Under the pieces are notes generated by a model that saw only the letters and a list, made by a program, of their open reading frames with translations, had not been told where the DNA came from and did not search any database. Source: an uncultured Gammaproteobacteria bacterium (lineage in GTDB: Bacteria > Pseudomonadota > Gammaproteobacteria > SZUA-140). From it: a stretch of 11,430 nt of DNA. The DNA is taken from contig CALZIG010000029.1 of NCBI GenBank assembly GCA_945787585.1, positions 1 to 11,430 of the forward strand, in the 5' to 3' direction. Each line of letters opens with the position of its first letter. Within the stretch, counting starts at the first letter, position 1. Both the position numbers and the translations under genes were made by a program. Of the stretch, positions 6,605-11,430 are shown piece by piece.

Positions 6605-6859
6605 CTACTCATCATCCGCATCCTGCTTTTCCTGTATTTTTTTCTGCCACATGCCGTAACCCATTGCGCCGAAACAGATAAACAGTAGCGGTAACATCAA
6701 GGCACTCAACAAAGGCGCAAGTGAACTTAAACCAACAGTAGTAAGCACCATCGTTAATAGTGGTGTGAATAAAAATACGGTCGCGACCAGTGCCCCTTTA
6801 AGACCGAGAAAAACAATTCGATCTGCCCGGCTGACGGGTTTGTCTTCTTCAGTGGCCAT
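6605..6859 (-). CDS. MerF-like two-helix membrane protein without mercury-binding cysteine pairs
   Basis: This 84-residue protein has two membrane helices (about 15-44 and 47-71) and a charged tail. Its core matches my recollection of the mercury transporter MerF: LVA...FTP followed by 14 residues ending VGLSSL, then MLPLLFI, then a Tyr-Gly and Lys-rich helix end (MGYGMWQKK). In MerF, a Cys-Cys pair sits directly before FTP and a second pair lies in the C-terminal tail. Here the first position reads Phe-Leu (residues 29-30), the tail is QDADDE, and the only cysteine is Cys62 in helix 2. Transport of Hg(II) by the classical vicinal-thiol route is therefore unlikely. The ATG overlaps the TAA of the cysteine-rich gene by one base (TAATG), so the two are probably co-translated. 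The partner protein may supply the thiols. The homology is from recalled sequence and should be tested. Confidence 0.7.
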   Translation of the reverse strand: MATEEDKPVSRADRIVFLGLKGALVATVFLFTPLLTMVLTTVGLSSLAPLLSALMLPLLFICFGAMGYGMWQKKIQEKQDADDE

Positions 6860-7077
6860 TAGTCACAACACCTTTTATCTTGCTGAATCGGTGGGCACGG
6901 CACATCGCCATACGAACAGAACACACAGCAATCTCCCGCCTGCGGTTTCAACAACAGACCACAACCGCTGCATTGGTGGTAATACTGACAGGCATCTGTT
7001 GGCATCTCAAGGCGTTCCTGATGACCACACTCAGGGCAGGCCAATGTTGAAAAAAGAATCGGTGAAAGTTCTGTCAT
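6859..7077 (-). CDS. GDCCVxC-domain cysteine-rich protein
   Basis: The 72-residue product carries 11 cysteines. It has CPEC (14-17), the phrase MPTDACQYYHQCSGCG (Cys30, 36, 39), the family signature GDCCVFC (Cys50, 51, 54), VPCPP (Cys61) and a terminal Cys70-Cys71. This matches the family annotated as 'GDCCVxC domain-containing (seleno)protein', in which some members replace one signature Cys with selenocysteine; this copy uses Cys throughout. The two CxxC pairs suggest a zinc-ribbon-like fold, and the GDCCVxC loop a metal- or redox-active thiol site. The family's biochemical role is not known to me. No signal peptide is seen, so it should be cytoplasmic. The start is the ATG at 7077-7075, which shares a base with the dctM stop (TGATG); a TTG one codon earlier is unnecessary. 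The MerF-like gene follows with a one-base overlap. Confidence 0.88.
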   Translation of the reverse strand: MTELSPILFSTLACPECGHQERLEMPTDACQYYHQCSGCGLLLKPQAGDCCVFCSYGDVPCPPIQQDKRCCD

Positions 7078-8417
7078 CAACCAAACCCCTGCATCTCATC
7101 CATTAACTGTGGCAGCCAGGTCACCACATCTGGAAACGCGATCAACAACCCCAGTACTGATAGTTGAATCACAATAAACGGTATCACACCGCGATAGATC
7201 TGGGTAATCTTTACCGACGGCGGCGCGGCCGCCTTGAGGTAAAAGAGCGAAAAACCAAACGGGGGCGTGAGGAATGAGGTCTGTAGGTTCATCGCAATCA
7301 GAATCGCAAACCACACCGGATCGATATCCATCATAATCGCAATCGGTGCGATGATCGGCACCACCACAAAACAGATTTCAATAAAATCTAAAAAGAAGCC
7401 GAGCAGAAAGATGATCAGCATGCTGACGACGAGAAAGCCCCACTCCTCGCCCGGCAGCTCCATCATGATATCTTCGACCATCATGTCGCCACCCATGCCG
7501 CGAAACACCAGCCCAAAGGTGGTGGCGCCGATCAGGATCAAAAACACCATACTGGTCATGCGCGTGGTCTGCTGCATTGTGCCCTGCAAGTTTGGAAAAC
7601 TGAGACGCCGCCGCATCAGCGCCAGCAACATTGCGCCCAATGCGCCGACTGCCGCTGACTCGGTGGGTGAAGCGATGCCAAAAAAGATCGATCCCAGCAC
7701 CGCGACTACCAGTGCCAGTGGCGGCAACAGGCTCTTCAGCACCGCCATCCACAAGCTGCTATCACCGCGCTCGGCCTGTAGCTTCTTTACATCGATTGCA
7801 GGCGCATGCTGCGGTCTGAACCATGCAACCAATAAAATAAAAATAATAAACAGTACGACCAGCAAAAAACCTGGCACCACTGCCCCGGCAAAGAGCTGGC
7901 CCACCGGCACGCCAACCACATCAGCCAGCAGAATCAATACAATGCTAGGCGGGATGATCTGTCCCAGCGTACCGGAAGCGGCGATGGTGCCGGCAGCAAG
8001 TTCCGTACGATAACCATGCTTTAACAGTGCAGGCAGTGCAATCACCCCCATTGTCACCACAGTAGCGCCGACCACACCAGTAGTCGCGGCGAGCAGTGCG
8101 CCGACGATGACGATCGATACCGCGAGTCCGCCACGGATGCGGCCAAACAACATCCCCATTGTCTCCAACAGCTCTTCGGCAATGCCGGATTTCTCCAGCA
8201 TGATCCCCATAAAGACAAACAGCGGCACGGCCAGCAATGTGAAGTTGGTCATGATGCCCCAGATGCGCATCGGTAGCAGCTCGAAGAAATCGAGGCCGAG
8301 GAAGATGCCGCCAAACACCATCGACACTGCACCGAGGGTGAAGGCGACGGGAAAGCCAATCATCAGCGCGATGATCACCACGCCGAACATAATGAGCGCC
8401 CACACTTCCATCTCCAT
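7077..8417 (-). CDS. dctM: TRAP transporter large permease subunit (DctM family)
   Basis: This is the 446-residue large membrane subunit of a tripartite ATP-independent periplasmic transporter, which imports organic acids or related solutes using a Na+ or H+ gradient. About 12 membrane segments are evident. Family hallmarks are visible: LLAVPLFVFMGIMLEKSGIA (61-80), ATTGVVGATVVTMG (111-124), SGTLGQIIPPSIVLILLADV (148-167), FFGIASPTESAAVGALGAML (245-264), FFLDFIEICFVVVPIIAPIA (341-360) and TSFLTPPFGFSLFYLKAAAP (380-399). Length is normal and intact. The sequence style fits the DctM group annotated as mannitol/chloroaromatic TRAP (FcbT3-like), but that name does not fix the substrate. Its ATG overlaps the dctQ stop (TGATG). 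The essential periplasmic binding protein DctP is absent from the window. Downstream it is coupled to the GDCCVxC gene. Confidence 0.96.
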   Translation of the reverse strand: MEMEVWALIMFGVVIIALMIGFPVAFTLGAVSMVFGGIFLGLDFFELLPMRIWGIMTNFTLLAVPLFVFMGIMLEKSGIAEELLETMGMLFGRIRGGLAVSIVIVGALLAATTGVVGATVVTMGVIALPALLKHGYRTELAAGTIAASGTLGQIIPPSIVLILLADVVGVPVGQLFAGAVVPGFLLVVLFIIFILLVAWFRPQHAPAIDVKKLQAERGDSSLWMAVLKSLLPPLALVVAVLGSIFFGIASPTESAAVGALGAMLLALMRRRLSFPNLQGTMQQTTRMTSMVFLILIGATTFGLVFRGMGGDMMVEDIMMELPGEEWGFLVVSMLIIFLLGFFLDFIEICFVVVPIIAPIAIMMDIDPVWFAILIAMNLQTSFLTPPFGFSLFYLKAAAPPSVKITQIYRGVIPFIVIQLSVLGLLIAFPDVVTWLPQLMDEMQGFG

Positions 8418-8980
8418 CAGACGTCTTGCTCCGGTGCTGTTTTCGCGTCGTCACCGCGTGTTGCAATCTTCTGCGCACTACGAATAATCATCGCGACACC
8501 CTGGATCACTAATAAGACAAAGCAGAGCGGAATCATCATTTTAATCAGATAACGGTACGGTAGCCCGCCGGGGTCGGGCGAATGTTCGTCCAAAGTATAG
8601 GCATTTTCGACAAATGGCCACGCGCTATAAATAATGAGGATTGAGAACGGCAGCAGAAAAAAGAGTGTACCGAACAGATCAACCCATGCGCGTCGTCGCT
8701 CATTCATCCAGCGTGCGCGATAACAGAGATCGACTCGCACATGACAATCATGCTTCAACGTATACGCAGCACCGAGTAGAAAGATCAATGCGAAGAGGTG
8801 CCACTCCAGCTCTTGTAATGCAACCGAGCCTTCCTGAAACAGATAACGCATGGTGACGTCGTAACTGACCAGCAGCACCAGCGCCAGCGTCAGCCACGCG
8901 ACGATGCGACCGCTCCATTCGCTAAAGCATTCGATCACGCTGGCCACACGTGCCAGTGCATTGTTATTCTGTGATGTCAT
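8417..8980 (-). CDS. dctQ: TRAP transporter small permease subunit (DctQ family)
   Basis: This 187-residue inner-membrane protein has four predicted helices (about 25-46, 55-75, 98-122 and 144-168), as expected of DctQ, which pairs with DctM to form the transport unit. The recognisable landmarks are the amphipathic segment ELEWHLFALIFLLGAAYTLK, HVRVDLCY after it, WVDLFGTLFFLLPF, and SPDPGGLPYRYLIKMMIP ahead of the last helix. The last is typical of the DctQ group accompanying FcbT3-like DctM proteins. The start lies 8 nt after the gspN stop, with AAAGAG close before the ATG. The hydrophilic tail (ATRGDDAKTAPEQDV) ends in a stop that overlaps the dctM start. Position directly behind gspN, with no room for a promoter, suggests read-through from the secretion operon. 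Confidence 0.93.
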   Translation of the reverse strand: MTSQNNNALARVASVIECFSEWSGRIVAWLTLALVLLVSYDVTMRYLFQEGSVALQELEWHLFALIFLLGAAYTLKHDCHVRVDLCYRARWMNERRRAWVDLFGTLFFLLPFSILIIYSAWPFVENAYTLDEHSPDPGGLPYRYLIKMMIPLCFVLLVIQGVAMIIRSAQKIATRGDDAKTAPEQDV

Positions 8981-8988
8981 GAACTCTT

Positions 8989-9768
8989 TTAACCTGGCGC
9001 TGTGGTCAGTGCTTGCAACGGTAACTGTCCCTGATGTTTGATGGTGTAGACCCCTTTGGCATTGGGTGTGCCGATAAAACGCAGCCCCTGCCGCAGGTCG
9101 TTACGCTGGTTATCGCGCAACTCGATAGTCGCAGCAAAAATATAATCCCCAGCGGGCTGTATTAACAGCGTGCCATTCACCTTCAACGGGCCATCGATAT
9201 CACGCACCACGCCATTAATTTTATCGTCCGCAGTCGTCAGTACCAGTTCGAAATTTCCAAACGTGGTGTTGTTCAGTTCCAGTCCGGCATCGCGCCAATG
9301 AATCGTTCCTTCGACAACGCCCAACTGTTCCCCTTCCAGTGCAAGCTCATCGAACTCAATCTCAAACAGGCCACTTAAGCCAAACGCGAGCTGTGGCGAG
9401 AGTGTTTCAATCGCGGCGGCGGCGAGGCTACCTTTGAAATCGTGCAAATAAGGCCCGCTCAGGCCGCGCCCCAACGTGCCCGAGAAATCACGATCATCGT
9501 AACGAAAACTGACCGCGCTCTGCACACGCGCCAGTAACAATGCCGCGGGTTGTAGTTCCCATTGCAGTGATTCAAGTCGCTGTGGGCGCTGCCCCAATGT
9601 TGCGACTGCGGCACGCCCCTGCCACACCGTGCCATCAATCTGATAGAGCGCGAGCGGCAACTTCGCTTTGGCCCAGTGATACACCCTGTCCGCAGGGGTT
9701 TGGGCCGCCACAAAAAAGAGATAACTCACCAGCGCAAGCGCGCCATAAAGTACGATCTTCTTTTTCAT
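8989..9768 (-). CDS. gspN: Type II secretion system protein GspN
   Basis: This 259-residue bitopic inner-membrane protein has one N-terminal membrane anchor (about residues 5-21) followed by a periplasmic beta-rich domain. Family features are APADRVY-like sequence after the anchor (here QTPADRVYHW), LYQIDGTVWQGRA (about 41-53), the LESLQWELQP phrase, and an extended strand-rich body ending in an IKHQGQLPL segment. GspN is an accessory, non-universal part of the secretion apparatus, thought to sit beside GspC/L/M at the inner-membrane platform. The start overlaps the gspM stop by four bases (ATGA). It is the last recognisable gsp gene; dctQ follows after 8 nt. Confidence 0.9.
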   Translation of the reverse strand: MKKKIVLYGALALVSYLFFVAAQTPADRVYHWAKAKLPLALYQIDGTVWQGRAAVATLGQRPQRLESLQWELQPAALLLARVQSAVSFRYDDRDFSGTLGRGLSGPYLHDFKGSLAAAAIETLSPQLAFGLSGLFEIEFDELALEGEQLGVVEGTIHWRDAGLELNNTTFGNFELVLTTADDKINGVVRDIDGPLKVNGTLLIQPAGDYIFAATIELRDNQRNDLRQGLRFIGTPNAKGVYTIKHQGQLPLQALTTAPG

Positions 9769-10253
9769 CCGGCACCCTTCAACGTCAGGCGCACGTTAAC
9801 CATGCCACTCTCGGCGTGTTGATCAACGGTAATACTATCAATCGACACCGTATGTCGATTTTGTAACGTTTCCAGCCAGCGCATCATTTTGTCAAAGTTG
9901 GCGCGCTCAAGGCGAATCCGCACCTTGTCACTCCCTTCAGGTTCGACCCGCGTTACTGCACCGCCCAACCCACTGCGCTTGGCGGTCTGATCGGCCAGCG
10001 AGAGTAGCGACGCGCCGCCACTCACCGCACGATTCTGCGTGCCACTCCCTTTGCGTAACTGGGCTGCCTCAAGCGCCGCGGCTTCCATCCACTGACTCAC
10101 GGCACGCTGCTCGCTCACTACCTCGCGCATGCGCTCAACGTCGCTGGCGAACGACAGCCAGCTCCACACCAGTAGCGCCACTATCAGCAGTGATGCGCCG
10201 CCGATCACCACCATGCGCTCACGAGGGGCTAATGTTGCAAGCCACGCCTTCAT
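9765..10253 (-). CDS. gspM: Type II secretion system protein GspM
   Basis: This 162-residue inner-membrane platform protein binds GspL and helps place it in the secretion machine. It has a short cytoplasmic N-terminus with the usual Arg-rich start (LATLAPRERMVV), one membrane helix (about 14-33), a periplasmic coiled segment (about 36-66), and a ferredoxin-like domain: SLLSLADQTAKRSGL (82-96), VRIRLERANFDKMMRWLETL (111-130) and a closing GMVNVRLTLKG strand. Length is normal. It overlaps both neighbours by four bases (ATGA), so gspL, gspM and gspN are translationally coupled. Confidence 0.95.
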   Translation of the reverse strand: MKAWLATLAPRERMVVIGGASLLIVALLVWSWLSFASDVERMREVVSEQRAVSQWMEAAALEAAQLRKGSGTQNRAVSGGASLLSLADQTAKRSGLGGAVTRVEPEGSDKVRIRLERANFDKMMRWLETLQNRHTVSIDSITVDQHAESGMVNVRLTLKGAG

Positions 10254-11430
10254 GCGCCTTTACCTTTTAGTTGCAGGCGCGCTTCAACACGGTTGCCACG
10301 CGCAGTCGCCGAGAGGATCTCAACCTGCAAACCGGCCTCTTTTATAATGCGCTGCTTCAACTGATCCAGCCCCTGAATATCCGCAATCGCGAGCGCCATA
10401 TCAAGCTGACCGTTGCGATAACTGATGCGCTGTAGTTCCAGCCCGTTGGCACCCTTCAGCGCATCGCCTACCGATGACAACAGGGTTAACAGACCATCAT
10501 CGCTGCCACCCTCACCACCGCGTAATTTTTTGAGACACTGTTTCATCTGCGCTTCAGGGTTAACAATGCGTTTAGCGCCGGGGCAGGCGGCGAGATAAGT
10601 CTCTTCGATATGTTTTTTCAGCGCGGCCTGTTCTGCGCTCAGTTTAAAATAATCGACTACCGTCATCCCGCCAGAGATCAGCAGCAGTGCCGCCAGCATG
10701 GCCGCGGCGGCGCGCCACGGGCGTAGCAGCTTGCCGACCTGATCGCGGCGACTATATTGCCCCTGCAACAGGTTGAGCGTCTGTTTTTCATCCAGCCCTT
10801 GCGCCAGCAGTGCCAGCGCATCGACCGCCTCTTCTTCGCGACTCACCACCAGATCAAACTCACTCAACTGCTCGATCAGCGCCAGGTCATCGCCCGCGCC
10901 GGCACTGATCAGACGTAGCTGCTCAGGCGCGCCCGCCCCTTTGCCACTGGCCCGCAGCGCACTGCGCAACATCACCACCAGATTATCTACGTCGACTGCA
11001 AAGCCCTGGTTGCGACCAGTACTGACCAGTGCGGTTTCGCCTTCCAGCAGTAACGTCCACTCCGGCCGGTCGGTGACCGGCAGACAGCAGAGGTCGGCGA
11101 CAATCATATGCGGCTCGACGCCGTGCATCCGCAATAACTCAAGCCACGACTGCATCTTTTGGTGCTCGACCACCACCGTGGCCACCTGTCCGGCGGCATC
11201 CGGCTCATCGATCACAAAATGGAGCTGCTCGACATCACTCGCCAGTTGATCTTCGAGGAGATAGGGCACGGCACTGAGAATACGCTGACGATTGCGGCTC
11301 GGCACCGTGGCCGACATCAGCAATAGTTCTGTGGCAGGGACAATAACAATGACACGGCAACCACTCGCCGCGGCGGCGAGTTCACCCATCGGCATCTCAC
11401 TGGAGACCCCTTCCGCACCCGCTTCAGCGA
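10250..11430 (-). CDS. gspL: Type II secretion system protein GspL, missing its first residues at the window edge
   Basis: GspL ties the cytoplasmic ATPase GspE to the inner-membrane platform. The frame stays open to the right edge, giving 392 visible residues; the true start, probably some tens of residues upstream, is outside the window. Counting from the Met at 11395, the cytoplasmic actin-like domain runs to about residue 225. It contains ATVPSRNRQRILSAVPYLLE and DQLASDVEQLHF, which are strongly characteristic, and NLLQGQY (208-214) just before the membrane helix (about 229-250). The periplasmic part is a coiled segment followed by a ferredoxin-like domain (320-380). An internal ATG at 11395 should not be taken as the start: upstream codons are open and normal GspL proteins have more N-terminal sequence. 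Upstream gspC-K genes would be expected beyond the edge. Confidence 0.95.
   Translation of the reverse strand, partial: AEAGAEGVSSEMPMGELAAAASGCRVIVIVPATELLLMSATVPSRNRQRILSAVPYLLEDQLASDVEQLHFVIDEPDAAGQVATVVVEHQKMQSWLELLRMHGVEPHMIVADLCCLPVTDRPEWTLLLEGETALVSTGRNQGFAVDVDNLVVMLRSALRASGKGAGAPEQLRLISAGAGDDLALIEQLSEFDLVVSREEEAVDALALLAQGLDEKQTLNLLQGQYSRRDQVGKLLRPWRAAAAMLAALLLISGGMTVVDYFKLSAEQAALKKHIEETYLAACPGAKRIVNPEAQMKQCLKKLRGGEGGSDDGLLTLLSSVGDALKGANGLELQRISYRNGQLDMALAIADIQGLDQLKQRIIKEAGLQVEILSATARGNRVEARLQLKGKGA

Noticed and set aside
7267..8013. A 248-codon plus-strand open frame opposite dctM
   Set aside because: It is exactly antisense to an intact, motif-rich DctM; its product is Ser/Thr/Ile-rich with no recognisable domain, as expected of a shadow frame.
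10773..11249. A 158-codon plus-strand open frame opposite gspL
   Set aside because: It has a Ser/Arg-rich low-complexity product and lies wholly opposite a clear GspL coding region.
1..11430. CRISPR arrays, tRNA or rRNA genes, insertion sequences, phage attachment sites
   Set aside because: I read for regularly spaced repeats, cloverleaf-like segments, transposase motifs and terminal inverted repeats, and saw none.

Overview
The window looks like a chromosomal segment of a gammaproteobacterium. The evidence is the run gspL-gspM-gspN of a general secretion (type II) system, outer-membrane lipoproteins with classical lipoboxes, and a DctQM-type TRAP transporter. I cannot name the genus from the sequence alone.

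The window has two compositionally different parts. The right part (about 6.6-11.43 kb) is G+C-richer, tightly packed and entirely on the minus strand. In transcription order it reads gspL (entering from beyond the right edge), gspM, gspN, dctQ, dctM, a cysteine-rich GDCCVxC-family protein, and a two-helix MerF-like membrane protein. Every junction is either a start/stop overlap (ATGA, TGATG or TAATG) or, once, an 8-nt gap, so the seven genes look like one translationally coupled unit. No TRAP substrate-binding protein (DctP) is visible. The MerF-like protein lacks the cysteine pairs that define mercury transporters.

The left part (about 0.2-6.5 kb) is A+T-richer, loosely packed and mostly made of unrecognised genes. 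It holds a stand-alone CBS-pair protein, a 518-residue lipoprotein, a polytopic membrane protein with conserved-looking intramembrane acidic residues, a 406-residue lipoprotein ending at a strong terminator, a convergent small outer-membrane beta-barrel protein, and a 75-residue coiled-coil lipoprotein. Long intergenic stretches carry inverted repeats that may be regulatory. At the extreme left edge a G+C-rich minus-strand reading frame with a good Shine-Dalgarno sequence begins, possibly a 2-oxoglutarate/Fe(II) oxygenase-like protein.

The right-hand unit links the inner-membrane assembly platform of the secretion system (GspL/M/N) with an inner-membrane solute transporter and a possible metal or thiol module. 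The left-hand genes are mainly envelope proteins (three lipoproteins, one beta-barrel, one polytopic membrane protein). They are separately transcribed, and no common pathway can be read from the sequence.
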